Assembly (NCBI RefSeq): GCF_039634365.2
Contig: NZ_CP155079.2
Span: forward strand, 4,650,001 to 4,714,000
Reading direction: 5' to 3'
DNA from: Mucilaginibacter sp. PAMB04168
GTDB lineage: Bacteria > Bacteroidota > Bacteroidia > Sphingobacteriales > Sphingobacteriaceae
Length of the DNA stretch: 64,000 bases
Under the pieces are notes generated by a model. The model saw nothing but the letters and a program-made list of their open reading frames with translations. It made no database searches and was not told the DNA's origin. Shown piece by piece: positions 1-9,994 of this stretch (positions are counted from its first letter, which is position 1; each line of letters opens with the position of its first letter). The translations under genes and the position numbers were made by a program.

Positions 1-35
1 AAGTCTGTACTTAACGGTATAAAATCAGGGAGCTT

Positions 36-719
36 ATGAACCAAACATCAACACTTCTGCGGGTTATTATAACAGGAGCCACTGGCATGGTAGGCGAAGG
101 CGTGCTGCACGAATGCATGGAAGCTGCCGAGGTAGCGGAAGTGCTGCTGCTTAACCGCCGCCCATCGGGCATTCAGCACCCTAAAATTACCGAAGTTGTG
201 CATGCCGATCTGTTTGATCTTACAGCTGTTGAAAACCAGTTGATAGGTTACAACGCTTGTTTCTTTTGCCTCGGTATGTCATCAGTTGGTGTAAGCAAGG
301 AAGAATATTACAAAACCACTTATGAACTGACCATAAAAGTGGCTACCACACTGAGCCGATTAAATGGTAACATGACATTTAGCTACATATCGGGCGCTGG
401 TACCAATAGCAGCGAGCAAGGTGGCAGTAATTGGAGCCGGGTAAAAGGTAAAACCGAGAACGATTTAAAGCTGCTGCCCTTTAAGCAAGTGTACAACTTT
501 AGGCCCGGCTTTATGCTGCCCACACCCGGGCTGAAAAATACGCTCAACTTTTACAAGTACATTAATTGGTTATATCCGGTGTTACGGCCATTGTTTCCGG
601 GCGCTTTTGGTACCTTAAAAGAGCTTGGGCAAGGAATGATTAATGCTACTGCCTACGGTTATCCAAAACAAACGCTGGAGGTTAAAGATATACGGGCGGC
701 GGCAGAGCGTAAGCCTTAA
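36..719 (+). CDS. NAD(P)-binding epimerase/YbjT-like protein
   Basis: A 227-residue Rossmann-fold protein. The dinucleotide-binding loop GATGMVG is at residues 14-20, directly after the first hydrophobic strand. A later VKGKTEN segment is typical of atypical short-chain dehydrogenases of the NmrA/HTATIP2/YbjT group. No catalytic Tyr-x3-Lys pair is obvious, so it may be a redox sensor or an epimerase-like oxidoreductase; the substrate cannot be told. No signal peptide, so cytosolic. It is convergent with the next gene and their stop codons overlap by a few bases. A purine-rich stretch (AGGGAG) stands a few bases before the ATG, one of the few Shine-Dalgarno-like sequences in the window. Confidence 0.75.
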   Translation: MNQTSTLLRVIITGATGMVGEGVLHECMEAAEVAEVLLLNRRPSGIQHPKITEVVHADLFDLTAVENQLIGYNACFFCLGMSSVGVSKEEYYKTTYELTIKVATTLSRLNGNMTFSYISGAGTNSSEQGGSNWSRVKGKTENDLKLLPFKQVYNFRPGFMLPTPGLKNTLNFYKYINWLYPVLRPLFPGAFGTLKELGQGMINATAYGYPKQTLEVKDIRAAAERKP

Positions 720-2212
720 AGCCTTACGCCTATTACTAAAAACACCGCACAAACTATCAGCAGTATAGCCATTAATGGCCAAACAAACTTCCACCATGAT
801 TTAAGGCTGATGCCTACCAGTGCGAGCGAAGGTAACAGCAAGCCAGTTGGGGTAATGAAGCCCATAATGCCCATACCAAACAAGTAGCTATTTACAATCT
901 CTCTACCGGGCACGTGTGCTGCGGCGGCCAACCCACCCATAATGGGCATCGTAACTACCGCCATACCCGACGAGCTCGAAATAAATATGGTGAACAAACA
1001 ATACAACACCAGCATCATCACCATAAACACGCCCGATGGCATACCACTCACCAATTGGGACGCCTCGTAAACAATGGTATCGCTAATGTTGCCGCCATCC
1101 AGTATAGCGGTAACGCCCCGGGCCGCCCCAATAATGAAAGCTACGCTTAATAAACCTTCGGCACCTTTAATAAACGTTTCTATAAAATCCTTTTGCCCCA
1201 TGCGCTGCAGTATGGCAATTAACACAGCAGCTACCAAAAACACGGCCGACATTTCCAACAGCCACCAGTGCCATACCACAACACCCGTTATCATGGTGGC
1301 AAATGCCAAAAAGAAAACGATTAGCAATAAAATAGTGCGTGATGTTAGTGGGCTGCCGCCGCCCTGTTCGCTAAATGCTGGGAACGGGCTTTGCACAGCG
1401 CCATCAAACCGGTAAACCAGCGAAGCAGAAGGATTATTACGCACTTTCTGCGCGTACCGGAACACGTAAGTGATGTATATAGCGGATGACAAGACAAACA
1501 TCAACAAGCGGCCATTCAGGCCATCGGTCCAGCTGATACCACAGGCATTTGATGCAATTATGGTAGAGAAAGGATTGGAGAATGAAGATAGCGTACCCAA
1601 TTGCGTACCACCAAATATAACCGCTACCGGAACCAGCAAATCATACCCCGCAGCTAAAAACAAGGGTACCAGTACAGGGTAAAATGCAAAGGCTTCCTCG
1701 GCCATACCGTAAGATGCGCCGCCAAAAGTGAGCAGGAATGTAATAATGATAATGAGCCAGCCCTCACGGCCGCGCATGGTTGCAGATAAGCTCTTTAGAC
1801 CGGCCTCCAAAGCGCCGGTAGCGTTAAAAACCTGAATAAAGCCGCCAATGAGCAGCACAAACAAAATAATATCAATAGTATCATAAATACCTTTAATGGG
1901 AGCCTCAATTACACTTACTACCCCCTGAGAATTTCCGGGTAGCCGATGATAACTGCCGGGCACAGATACCGGCTTGCGTATAGTTCCATTGGTAAAAGCC
2001 GCAACGGGCGCGCTTATGTGCAAGCTGTCCAGCGTTTTTTGAGTAACAGGAAGCTGCACTTCGGTACCGTTTTTATTCAGGACAAAGTTTGGGGCCGAGT
2101 AGGTTAGCGTATAAAACTTACCGGCAGGAACTAGCCATGTTGCCAGTGCAGCCAATATAATGACCACCATTAAAACGGATAGCGGATGTGGTATTTTGTT
2201 GATTAAGCGCAT
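716..2212 (-). CDS. YfcC family (DcuC-like) membrane transporter
   Basis: 498 residues with about a dozen hydrophobic segments across the whole length. The N-terminus (IPHPLSVLMVVIILAALATW, then LVPAG) and the GGASYGMAEEA and SSSSGMAVVTMPIMGGLA motifs match the YfcC/DcuC anion-carrier superfamily (PF03606), which includes putative C4-dicarboxylate and basic-amino-acid exchangers. The substrate is not deducible from sequence. A roughly 70-residue periplasmic insert rich in polar residues follows the first membrane segment. It lies 128 bp downstream of a peptide-binding lipoprotein gene on the same strand, so peptide or amino-acid uptake is a reasonable but unproven guess. The spacer carries an 8-bp inverted repeat (2257-2264 with 2289-2296). 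Confidence 0.8.
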   Translation of the reverse strand: MRLINKIPHPLSVLMVVIILAALATWLVPAGKFYTLTYSAPNFVLNKNGTEVQLPVTQKTLDSLHISAPVAAFTNGTIRKPVSVPGSYHRLPGNSQGVVSVIEAPIKGIYDTIDIILFVLLIGGFIQVFNATGALEAGLKSLSATMRGREGWLIIIITFLLTFGGASYGMAEEAFAFYPVLVPLFLAAGYDLLVPVAVIFGGTQLGTLSSFSNPFSTIIASNACGISWTDGLNGRLLMFVLSSAIYITYVFRYAQKVRNNPSASLVYRFDGAVQSPFPAFSEQGGGSPLTSRTILLLIVFFLAFATMITGVVVWHWWLLEMSAVFLVAAVLIAILQRMGQKDFIETFIKGAEGLLSVAFIIGAARGVTAILDGGNISDTIVYEASQLVSGMPSGVFMVMMLVLYCLFTIFISSSSGMAVVTMPIMGGLAAAAHVPGREIVNSYLFGMGIMGFITPTGLLLPSLALVGISLKSWWKFVWPLMAILLIVCAVFLVIGVRL

Positions 2213-2340
2213 GCTATCTTAATAGTTTGTCCTTTACTGCTCCTTCTTAATAAGAAAGCAAGGGTGTGTTCGTTAGTTGCATAGTGAGCCCTTGCTGTAA
2301 CGCAAGCATCCGCCTTTATGAGGGGCAATTTGACGTTCAC

Positions 2341-4002
2341 TTATTCTTTTTTGACATTCTTTAATATCAGCAGATTGAGCGGGTTAATACTATAACCGCT
2401 CAGGTTGTTTTGGTAAAGGTTAACCAGCTTGTCATAATACAAAATCACTACAGGCGATTGCTGCATCATCAGGTTGTCCATTTGCTGGTATAATTTAAAT
2501 CGCTGCTGATTGTCGCTTATGCGGTAAGCCTGCTCAAACAGTGCATCAAACTGCCGGTTATGAAAGCCCGTATAATTGGGCCCGAATGGTATCTTATTTT
2601 TCCCATAAAATACCGACAGGTAATTTTCAGCATCCGGGTAATCGGCAATCCATGATGCTCTAAAGAAGTTAACGCCATTTTTGGCAATCAAATCGCGCAA
2701 GCTGGCTCCCTGTACAAGCTCCACCCGTGTGCGTATGCCTACTTTTTGCAGCTCGCCCTGTATAAATTCAATTAAGTCGCGGTAACTTGTAGTGGTACTC
2801 AACACTACCTCGGGTAAATTTTTACCACCCGGAAACCCGGCCTCTACCAGCAGTTGCTTGGCTTTTTCGGGATTATAGCGGTAGCCATGCACCGCAGCAG
2901 TATCAAACCCGGGCATACCCTGCGGTATAAAGCCGGCATATCCCGGCGTACCGGTACTGTTGCGCAAAAATTTGATCATGTTAGGTTTGTTAATAGCGTA
3001 ATTAACCGCCTGCCTAATCTTTAATTGCTTTAAAGGCGAGTTTTTAACAATAGCAATATTGGTATCAACCAATATGCCTAGGTATTCAGTATTTAAATAG
3101 GGGGCAATGTGTACCTTAAACCTACCTTTGTATTTTTTGGTTACCCGACCCGATTTGGTTAAAATATCATCGCGATAGCTGCCATCGATGCCATTAAAAA
3201 AGTCGAGCTTTTTTTTGATGAACTCCATAAATGCGGTCTGCTTATCGCTGATAAAGGTTGACCTTATAGCATCCAGGTGAGGTAGCGGCCCGCCTTGCTT
3301 ATCCTTTTCCCAGTAATGTTCGTTCTTGAGCAACACCATTACCTCACCTTCTTTCCAGTACTTAAATTTAAACGGGCCGGTACCCACCGGGTGGCTCCTG
3401 AAATCCTTGCCGTAGTGTTCAACTACCTCGCGTGGAACTAAAGAACAGTATTGGGCAGTAAGCACACTCAACAACGGTGGAAAGGGCTGCTTTAACCGGA
3501 TTTGAAAGGTTGTATCGTTCAATGCTACAAACGCCTCTTTACCGGTTACCTTATCACTAAAAATCCATGAACCCGACGAGGCTACTTTTGGGTCAATAAG
3601 GCGGCCGAAGCTGTAGGCAAAATCAGCAGCGGTGGCTATCCTTCCCTTTCCTCCGGCAAATAAGGCATCGTCCTGAAAGCGCACATCGTTGCGTAAATGA
3701 AAGGTATAAATGGTTCCATCAGCAGACAGCTCCCAGGTTTTGGCAACGCAGGGTATTACGTGCAGGCTATCATTAATCTGTACTAACCCGTTATAAATTT
3801 GGTTATCCATCCACACTGCATTCTGGTTCCGTGCAAAAGCCGGGTCCAGCGAGCTAAGACCTTGATCGAGGTTCACACTAAAGATGGTTTTATGCGATGA
3901 ATCATCTGCCGGGCGGCAACCCGCCATTATACATGCCCACAGTAACAGCAGCCAGTATTGTTTGTAGCTATACATTGTGCTAAATATCCGAAAATATTTC
4001 AT
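2341..4002 (-). CDS. peptide/nickel ABC transporter substrate-binding lipoprotein
   Basis: 553 residues of the SBP_bac_5 family (OppA/DppA-like). The lipobox ends in IMAGC, with the lipidated Cys about residue 29, so it is membrane-anchored and extracytoplasmic. Family hallmarks visible are the L-D-P-A-F segment after the signal, YTFHLRNDVRFQDD, and the repeated LNDTTFQIRLKQPFPPLL pattern. An internal Met at residue 10 (3975) is an equally good start, because the first nine residues are polar and precede the signal sequence. No permease or ATPase gene lies next to it, so it is an orphan binding protein; partners must be elsewhere or the protein works as a periplasmic scavenger. Confidence 0.85.
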   Translation of the reverse strand: MKYFRIFSTMYSYKQYWLLLLWACIMAGCRPADDSSHKTIFSVNLDQGLSSLDPAFARNQNAVWMDNQIYNGLVQINDSLHVIPCVAKTWELSADGTIYTFHLRNDVRFQDDALFAGGKGRIATAADFAYSFGRLIDPKVASSGSWIFSDKVTGKEAFVALNDTTFQIRLKQPFPPLLSVLTAQYCSLVPREVVEHYGKDFRSHPVGTGPFKFKYWKEGEVMVLLKNEHYWEKDKQGGPLPHLDAIRSTFISDKQTAFMEFIKKKLDFFNGIDGSYRDDILTKSGRVTKKYKGRFKVHIAPYLNTEYLGILVDTNIAIVKNSPLKQLKIRQAVNYAINKPNMIKFLRNSTGTPGYAGFIPQGMPGFDTAAVHGYRYNPEKAKQLLVEAGFPGGKNLPEVVLSTTTSYRDLIEFIQGELQKVGIRTRVELVQGASLRDLIAKNGVNFFRASWIADYPDAENYLSVFYGKNKIPFGPNYTGFHNRQFDALFEQAYRISDNQQRFKLYQQMDNLMMQQSPVVILYYDKLVNLYQNNLSGYSINPLNLLILKNVKKE

Positions 4003-4070
4003 TGATAGCTTACAACCGCCCTTTTGCGTTACTATTTTTACTGTACATTAGCTTTACTTAAACCAACTGC

Positions 4071-4658
4071 ATGAATAAAGGACGCTTAGAGGCATTTAGC
4101 GATGGTGTGATCGCCATTATCATCACCATTATGGTACTGGAACTAAAAACACCCCACGGCGGCACACCCGCCGATTTAAAGCCGTTGATACCGGTGGCTT
4201 TAAGCTATATACTCAGCTTTGTTTATGTAGGCATATACTGGAACAACCATCACCACATGCTGCACGCTGTGCGACAGGTACGGGGCAGCGTGCTTTGGGC
4301 CAACCTGCACTTGCTGTTCTGGCTATCCGTTATTCCGTTTGTAACCAGTTGGATGGGCGAAAACCACTTTTCGAAATGGCCCGTGGCGCTTTACGGTGTT
4401 ATATTATTGATGAATGGCGCGGCTTACAGTATACTGGCCTTATTACTGGTTAAACAAGCTGGGCCACAATCAACATTGGCAATAGCTATTGGCAAGGATT
4501 GGAAAGGAAAGCTTTCGGTAATAATTTACCTTGTTTCGGTAGCAGTGGCCTTTATAGAACCGGCGATCAGTTTGGTTTTATATACCCTCGTTGCCCTGAT
4601 GTGGATCATACCCGACAGACGTATTGAACGCGTGCTGTTAGAAAAAGAAGACAACTAA
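4071..4658 (+). CDS. TMEM175-type (DUF1211) potassium channel-like protein
   Basis: 195 residues with six likely membrane segments. The signature of the family, R-x3-FSDGV-x-AI-x-IT, is seen at the N-terminus as RLEAFSDGVIAIIIT. In prokaryotic TMEM175 proteins this helix lines a potassium-selective pore, and the subunits form tetramers. A second hallmark is the NNHHHMLHAV segment. It stands alone between divergent and co-directional neighbours with an upstream spacer of about 70 bp. The physiological role in bacteria is not established; the assignment rests on family motif and topology. Confidence 0.85.
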   Translation: MNKGRLEAFSDGVIAIIITIMVLELKTPHGGTPADLKPLIPVALSYILSFVYVGIYWNNHHHMLHAVRQVRGSVLWANLHLLFWLSVIPFVTSWMGENHFSKWPVALYGVILLMNGAAYSILALLLVKQAGPQSTLAIAIGKDWKGKLSVIIYLVSVAVAFIEPAISLVLYTLVALMWIIPDRRIERVLLEKEDN

Positions 4659-4764
4659 ATAACCTCCTCACCATCAGCATCAAAGGTCAATTTGATATAA
4701 ATTATGCGGCAGGCGTGTAACGATAGCTTACTTTTAAGCTCTTAATTATAAAGACCTATTCTGC

Positions 4765-5634
4765 ATGAAACCATTATATAGCCTGCTTATACTATTAACC
4801 GGCCTTGTGCTGCGCGGATTTTCACAAACACAAAAACCGCAAGATAAAATCAGCATTATGCTGATGGGCAGCACACACTTTGGGCAAGAAGCTTTTCACA
4901 AACAAGGCCCGTCTATGGACCTGTTCAGCGCGGGCCGCCAAAAGGAAATAGCCGCTATTAACAACCAACTGGCGGCTTACAAGCCCGATATGATTCTCAT
5001 TGAGCGAGAGCCAAGTGAGCAGCATATGGTGGATAGCTTATACCAGCTATTTAAATCCGGAAAACTTGAGTTTATCCAGTTGGAGCATGGCCGTGCTGAA
5101 CAATACCAGTTTGGCTACAACATAGCGCGAAAATTGAATTTACCGCGTGTTTATGCTGTAGACTTTTATACCAGCGTACCTACCCGCTTAATTAAGGAGG
5201 GGAAGAATTTAGAGCATTTTACTGATGCGATGAACGCCTACTCATCAATAGGACGAACACTTGATGGGGATTTGAAAGAACAAAAGCTAAGCCTGAAAGG
5301 CTACCTGCTAAAGTTGAACTCGCCCCAACTTTACCAGCTTACCTATTATAACATTTACATTAACCCGGCGAAAATCACCAACGGTAGCTTTGGCAAAACC
5401 GACCAAATTACAGATACCGCCGGGATTGACAAAGAACACATTGGCGCCGATTATATCTCTTTATTCTATAGCCGCGAGCTTAAAATTTATAGTAATATCC
5501 TAAGCGTACAGCAAGCTTACCAGGGCAAACGCATTTTGCTTATTATGGGCCAGCGTCATGCGGCGGTATTGTCTAAGATTTTTGAAAATGACCCTGGTTA
5601 TCAATTAGTGCCCATAAGCCAGTATTTGAAATAA
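4765..5634 (+). CDS. DUF5694-like secreted protein
   Basis: 289 residues. A Sec signal peptide (PLYSLLILLTGLVLRGFSQ) ends near residue 21, so it is exported. The mature protein starts with IMLMGSTHFG and contains IEREPSEQ and, near the C-terminus, LLIMGQRHAAVL. The conserved HFG and late GxxHA blocks resemble DUF5694 and, more remotely, TraB/PrgY-type metalloprotein folds, with possible metal-binding His and Glu residues. No enzymatic function is established for DUF5694 and none is claimed here. The gene is single, on the same strand as the channel gene 106 bp upstream. Confidence 0.6.
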   Translation: MKPLYSLLILLTGLVLRGFSQTQKPQDKISIMLMGSTHFGQEAFHKQGPSMDLFSAGRQKEIAAINNQLAAYKPDMILIEREPSEQHMVDSLYQLFKSGKLEFIQLEHGRAEQYQFGYNIARKLNLPRVYAVDFYTSVPTRLIKEGKNLEHFTDAMNAYSSIGRTLDGDLKEQKLSLKGYLLKLNSPQLYQLTYYNIYINPAKITNGSFGKTDQITDTAGIDKEHIGADYISLFYSRELKIYSNILSVQQAYQGKRILLIMGQRHAAVLSKIFENDPGYQLVPISQYLK

Positions 5635-5695
5635 CACTTTGCAAGTTTGATGCGTTATCACAACTCCATTTATGGCGTATCAATCAAGCTAGTAT

Positions 5696-6175
5696 TTAGA
5701 ACCTGATTACATCCGCATCGGGCGGTGTATGCCCCAACAGCCTGAACATACTTAACAACTGCCCTTTATGGTGAAACTCATGCGTAATTACATGGGTAAA
5801 TATCTCAAGCGGGGTTGATTGCTCGTTTTGGCCGTTTGCGGTGATGCCGCTAACTACCTCGTTTAATTTACTACGGTAATGGTTTAAAAAAGTATCCACC
5901 ATTAAATCAACCATACTGTATAGCTCCCTAATGCTGCTTATACTGGTGAAGGCATTTTCATTGGCATATTCCCGATTGAACTGCATGGCAAAGTTAGCCG
6001 TCCAGTGTAAGTATACGTTGGCATTGTGCACTAACAAGTAGGCTATGCTTTTATCAAACGCAGGTACCTGCACCTGTAACAGATCGCTTAAATGCTGTGC
6101 AGCAAAATCCAACACTACCTCGCGCGAACCTTTAATCATCTGATATTGCTGTTGCAATATGGCTATCTCTTCCAT
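5696..6175 (-). CDS. DinB-family four-helix protein
   Basis: 159 residues, all helical in appearance. It shows the DinB/YfiT pattern of spaced histidines: HNANVYLHW near the middle and THVITHEFHHKGQ near the C-terminus. These normally form a His3 metal site in putative thiol-dependent transferases or hydrolases. No signal peptide. It is 21 bp downstream of the peptidase gene on the same strand and may be cotranscribed with it. A second DinB member is at 17899-18408; the two are only distantly alike. Confidence 0.75.
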   Translation of the reverse strand: MEEIAILQQQYQMIKGSREVVLDFAAQHLSDLLQVQVPAFDKSIAYLLVHNANVYLHWTANFAMQFNREYANENAFTSISSIRELYSMVDLMVDTFLNHYRSKLNEVVSGITANGQNEQSTPLEIFTHVITHEFHHKGQLLSMFRLLGHTPPDADVIRF

Positions 6176-6196
6176 AAAAATAATTGGAATGCTAAT

Positions 6197-6994
6197 TTAC
6201 TCAGCAGCCGGGTCTTGTGCAAACAGGCGACTTAATTGCTGGTAAAGCTCAGGGTGTTTGTTTTGTAGCTGTTCGGGCTTTTCAAAAAAGTACTCGGAAG
6301 CTACGGCCAAAAATTCCGCCTCGTTGGTAGCGGCATAAGGGTTAATGTCTGACTTGCCTTTCTCAATCCTGTTAATCTCCTGGTGCATCATTTTTAGCCA
6401 GGGGGCTGCATACTCATGCGGCAGCAGGTTTTCAGGCACGCCATCTGTAGCGCCATCAGACTTATCGAGCAGATGCACAAACTCATGTATACCCGTATTC
6501 TGCTTTCCCGACGAACTGGAAAAACCATTTCTTAATGCGGCCCTCGATAACAACATTTGCCCGTTCATAAAGCCTGAGCCAACCATACCCATAATGTTAC
6601 GGCTGCCGTCCTCCCCTTCAAACTGAAAATCATTGTTAAAAGCATCAGGGTATAAAATAACGTTGGTCAGGTTGTTATACCGCCACTCGTTGTAACCAAA
6701 AATAGGGATTACGGCACTTGCAGCTACCAGTACACGGTCAACATCATCAACCTCCAACCCTACGCCTTCAATCCGGATGCTTTGTATAAACCCGGCAATC
6801 ATGCCCTCAAACTTTTGCTTTTCCGGTTCATCGAGCTTTTGAAAATAAGGCACATGCTCGGTTAGCAGCTGTTTGTAATTTGAATCCAATGGTTGTAACG
6901 GCGTTTCGGCCGACTGCTTTTTACCAAAAAGTTTAACACCAATGAAGGCTAACAAGAGTACTACAATAACGGCTACAACAATAAAAGAGGTCAT
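6197..6994 (-). CDS. MtfA-like zinc metallopeptidase, membrane-anchored
   Basis: 265 residues. An N-terminal membrane helix (about residues 4-22) is followed by Lys-rich sequence. The body is the zincin of the MtfA family (PF06167): GIHEFVHLLD near residue 170 gives the HExxH zinc motif, and a downstream EAEFLAVASEYFFE segment supplies the third ligand and the conserved family block. E. coli MtfA interacts with the repressor Mlc of the glucose PTS, but it has no membrane anchor. The anchored form is common in Bacteroidota, and the target here is unknown. Confidence 0.82.
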   Translation of the reverse strand: MTSFIVVAVIVVLLLAFIGVKLFGKKQSAETPLQPLDSNYKQLLTEHVPYFQKLDEPEKQKFEGMIAGFIQSIRIEGVGLEVDDVDRVLVAASAVIPIFGYNEWRYNNLTNVILYPDAFNNDFQFEGEDGSRNIMGMVGSGFMNGQMLLSRAALRNGFSSSSGKQNTGIHEFVHLLDKSDGATDGVPENLLPHEYAAPWLKMMHQEINRIEKGKSDINPYAATNEAEFLAVASEYFFEKPEQLQNKHPELYQQLSRLFAQDPAAE

Positions 6995-7070
6995 AATTAC
7001 AGATTAGTTAGGTAAAGTAAACATTGCACAAACCATATAGTTGATACCGCTAAAACTTTTACCATACAAA

Positions 7071-7094
7071 AGAGGCACTTTAAAAGTGCCTCTT
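7071..7094 (-). terminator. intrinsic terminator of uvrA
   Basis: A 10-bp perfect hairpin, AGAGGCACTT with AAGTGCCTCT and a loop of about 3 nt, lies six bases after the uvrA stop codon. On the minus strand it is followed by a short T run (TTTTG). Confidence 0.7.
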
Positions 7095-7099
7095 CAATT

Positions 7100-9922
7100 T
7101 TATTTTTTTAACCGTTCCTTTAAAAACTGCCCGGTAAAACTTTTCTTGTCTTTAAGCAGATCTTCGGGCAAACCCTCAAAAACCAGGGCACCGCCATTGT
7201 TGCCACCGCCAGGACCGATGTCGATCACCCAGTCGGCGCACTTAATTACATCCATGTTGTGCTCTATTACAATAATGGTATTGCCTTGTTCCAGCAGGGC
7301 GTCAAATGATTTTAGGAGCTTCTTGATATCGGCAAAGTGCAAGCCGGTAGTAGGCTCATCAAAAATGAACAGTGTTTTGCTGGCATTATTACCTTTAATG
7401 AGGAATGATGCCAGTTTAATGCGCTGCGCCTCGCCGCCCGAAAGCGTGTTAGACGATTGCCCTAATTGTACATAACCCAAACCTACATCTTGCAAAGGTT
7501 TTATTTTGTTGATGATCTTTTGCTCTTTTACAAAAAACTCCAGCGCCTCATCAATCGTCATTTTAAGGATTTCTGAAACGTTTTTTTCCTGGTAAGTTAC
7601 GTCAAGTATATGCTGCTTAAAGCGGTTACCGTTACACGCCTCGCAAGGCAAAAAGATGTCGGCCATAAACTGCATCTCAATCTTTACCTCGCCCTCACCC
7701 TGGCATACATCACAGCGGCCGCCCTCTACGTTAAATGAGAAAGCCGATGGTTTTAAACCCGCAGCTTTAGCAGCCGGCTGGCCGGCATAAAGATTACGTA
7801 TCTCATCCCATGCCTTTACATAAGTAACCGGGTTTGAGCGCGATGAACGGCCTATCGGGTTCTGGTCTACCAGCTCAACAGATTCTATCTTGCCATAATC
7901 GCCTTCAATACTATCATAAGAACCGGTTTGTTCGCCTGAGTAATTACCCAATACCTTCTGCAGTGCCGGGTGCAGTATACGTTTCACCAAACTGGTTTTA
8001 CCCGAGCCAGATACACCGGTTACTACCGAAAGTACGCCCAACGGAAACTTCACATCTACATGCTTTAAGTTATTTTCGCGGGCGCCTTTTATCTGGATGA
8101 AATCATTCCACTTACGGCGTTGTGCAGGTACAACTATCTCTTCGCGGCCGCTCAGGTATTTCCCGGTTAAGCTATTATCATCGGTTAAGATTTGCGCATA
8201 AGTACCCGAAAATATAAGCTGACCACCGTGTGTGCCAGCCTCGGGGCCAATATCAATCAGGTGATCGGCAGCTTGCATAATTTCTTCTTCATGCTCTACC
8301 ACCAATACGGTATTACCTACATCGCGCAGGGATTTTAATACCGTAATTAGTCGCTGGGTATCGCGCGGGTGCAGGCCAATACTAGGTTCATCCAGCACAT
8401 AAACCGAACCTACCAGGCTGCTTCCCAATGAGGTAGCCAGGTTAATACGTTGCGATTCACCGCCCGAAAGTGTATTTGAGAGCCGGTTGAGCGTTAGGTA
8501 CCCTAAGCCCACATCGTTCAAGAAAGAGATGCGGTTGGTTATTTCCATCAGCAAACGCTTACCAATTTTGGCATCGTGTGCATCCAGTTGCAAATCACCA
8601 AAAAACTGCTGTGCAATATCCAGCGGCATCAGCACAATATCGGTAATAGAGTGGCCGGCCACTTTTACATAAGTAGCATCAGGCCGTAAACGGCTGCCCT
8701 TACAATCAGGACAGGTGGTTTTACCGCGGTAGCGCGACAATATTACCCGGTATTGTATCTTATAGGTTTGTTCCTCTATCTCTTTAAAGAAAGCATCCAG
8801 CCCTCGAAAGTATTTATTACCTGTCCACAAAAGCTTCTTTTGCTTATCGGTTAACTGGCTGTAAGACCGATGTATTGGAAAATCAAACTTATCGGCCTGG
8901 CGAATTAGGTTTTGGTTCCACTCACCCATTTTTTCGCCGCGCCAGGGCGCAATGGCGTTATCATATATAGATTTGCTTTTATCGGGTATAACCAAATCTT
9001 CATCTATACCAATCACCTTACCATAACCTTCGCATTTACGGCAAGCACCATAAGGGTTATTAAAGCTAAAAAAATTGGGCGTAGGCTCTTCAAACCTAAT
9101 TCCATCCAACTCAAAACGGTCACAAAAAAAGCTTTCCTTCTCCTGTTCGCTCTCAGGCTCCTGGTATTTTAAGTAGCAATCGCCTTTACCCTCAAAAAAA
9201 GCAGTTTGGGCCGAATCGGCTATACGGCTCAGCGTTTCCTCTTCATTGTTCTTGGTTACACGATCTACTACAATACGTAGCGGATCATTATCAGCCAGCG
9301 AATCGTTCCCTATAGATTCGTCTTCCAGCAAACTTTCAATGCGTGATACTTGTCCGCGGTATTCCACACGTACAAAACCTTTTTGCAACAACACTGCCAG
9401 TTCTTCTTTCAGGCTGCGGTTGTTATGCGGGTGCAGCGGGCAAAGTATGGTCAGTTGCGTATCATCAGGCTGGGCCTGCGCAAAGTTAACCACATCGGTA
9501 ACGGTATCTTTTTTTACCTGCAGGCCCGATACTGGTGAAATGGTTTTACCAATACGCGAGAACAGCAGTTTAAGGTAATCGTAAATTTCGGTACTGGTGC
9601 CTACGGTTGAGCGGGGGTTGCTGGTAATTACCTTTTGCTCAATGGCAATGGCAGGTGCAATGCCTTTTATGTAATCTACGTCGGGCTTATTCATGCGGCC
9701 CAAAAACTGGCGCGCGTAAGAAGATAAACTCTCTACATAGCGGCGTTGCCCCTCGGCGTACAACGTATCAAACGCCAGCGATGATTTGCCCGATCCAGAC
9801 ATACCCGTTATAACCACCAACTGGTTTTTAGGTATGGCAATGTCCATGTTCTTCAAATTATGTACACGGGCGCCTTTAATAATAATATGGTGTTGAGGAT
9901 CTTTCTCAGTTTCTATGCTCAT
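7100..9922 (-). CDS. uvrA: excinuclease ABC subunit UvrA
   Basis: 940 residues, the usual length for UvrA, the damage-recognition ATPase of nucleotide excision repair that loads UvrB. Walker A loops are GMSGSGKSS near residue 40 and GVSGSGKTS in the second half. Two ABC signatures (LSGGESQR and LSGGEAQR) and two Walker B/D-loop blocks (DEPSIGLHPRD and DEPTTGLHFAD) are intact. The C-terminal zinc module CDVCQGEG with CEACNG is present. In the N-terminal zinc module only CRKC is complete and the first CxxC is replaced by FFCDRF, so that site may be reduced. The gene is monocistronic, with a TAGGTTTG box upstream and a terminator after it. Confidence 0.97.
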   Translation of the reverse strand: MSIETEKDPQHHIIIKGARVHNLKNMDIAIPKNQLVVITGMSGSGKSSLAFDTLYAEGQRRYVESLSSYARQFLGRMNKPDVDYIKGIAPAIAIEQKVITSNPRSTVGTSTEIYDYLKLLFSRIGKTISPVSGLQVKKDTVTDVVNFAQAQPDDTQLTILCPLHPHNNRSLKEELAVLLQKGFVRVEYRGQVSRIESLLEDESIGNDSLADNDPLRIVVDRVTKNNEEETLSRIADSAQTAFFEGKGDCYLKYQEPESEQEKESFFCDRFELDGIRFEEPTPNFFSFNNPYGACRKCEGYGKVIGIDEDLVIPDKSKSIYDNAIAPWRGEKMGEWNQNLIRQADKFDFPIHRSYSQLTDKQKKLLWTGNKYFRGLDAFFKEIEEQTYKIQYRVILSRYRGKTTCPDCKGSRLRPDATYVKVAGHSITDIVLMPLDIAQQFFGDLQLDAHDAKIGKRLLMEITNRISFLNDVGLGYLTLNRLSNTLSGGESQRINLATSLGSSLVGSVYVLDEPSIGLHPRDTQRLITVLKSLRDVGNTVLVVEHEEEIMQAADHLIDIGPEAGTHGGQLIFSGTYAQILTDDNSLTGKYLSGREEIVVPAQRRKWNDFIQIKGARENNLKHVDVKFPLGVLSVVTGVSGSGKTSLVKRILHPALQKVLGNYSGEQTGSYDSIEGDYGKIESVELVDQNPIGRSSRSNPVTYVKAWDEIRNLYAGQPAAKAAGLKPSAFSFNVEGGRCDVCQGEGEVKIEMQFMADIFLPCEACNGNRFKQHILDVTYQEKNVSEILKMTIDEALEFFVKEQKIINKIKPLQDVGLGYVQLGQSSNTLSGGEAQRIKLASFLIKGNNASKTLFIFDEPTTGLHFADIKKLLKSFDALLEQGNTIIVIEHNMDVIKCADWVIDIGPGGGNNGGALVFEGLPEDLLKDKKSFTGQFLKERLKK

Positions 9923-9986
9923 TCTATTTTGAGTTCAGGGGCTGATGGTTATGGCTAGTGATTAACCACTCTTTATTCGCTAATTA

Positions 9987-9994
9987 CAAACCTA
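9987..9994 (-). promoter_or_regulatory. -7 box of uvrA promoter
   Basis: TAGGTTTG on the minus strand fits the Bacteroidota -7 consensus TAnnTTTG. It lies 64 nt before the uvrA start. A TTTG 22 bp further upstream (10017-10020) could be the -33 element. Confidence 0.5.

Noticed and set aside
2257..2296. 8-bp inverted repeat AGCAAGGG/CCCTTGCT as a terminator
   Set aside because: A 24-nt loop and no T run; too weak to call.
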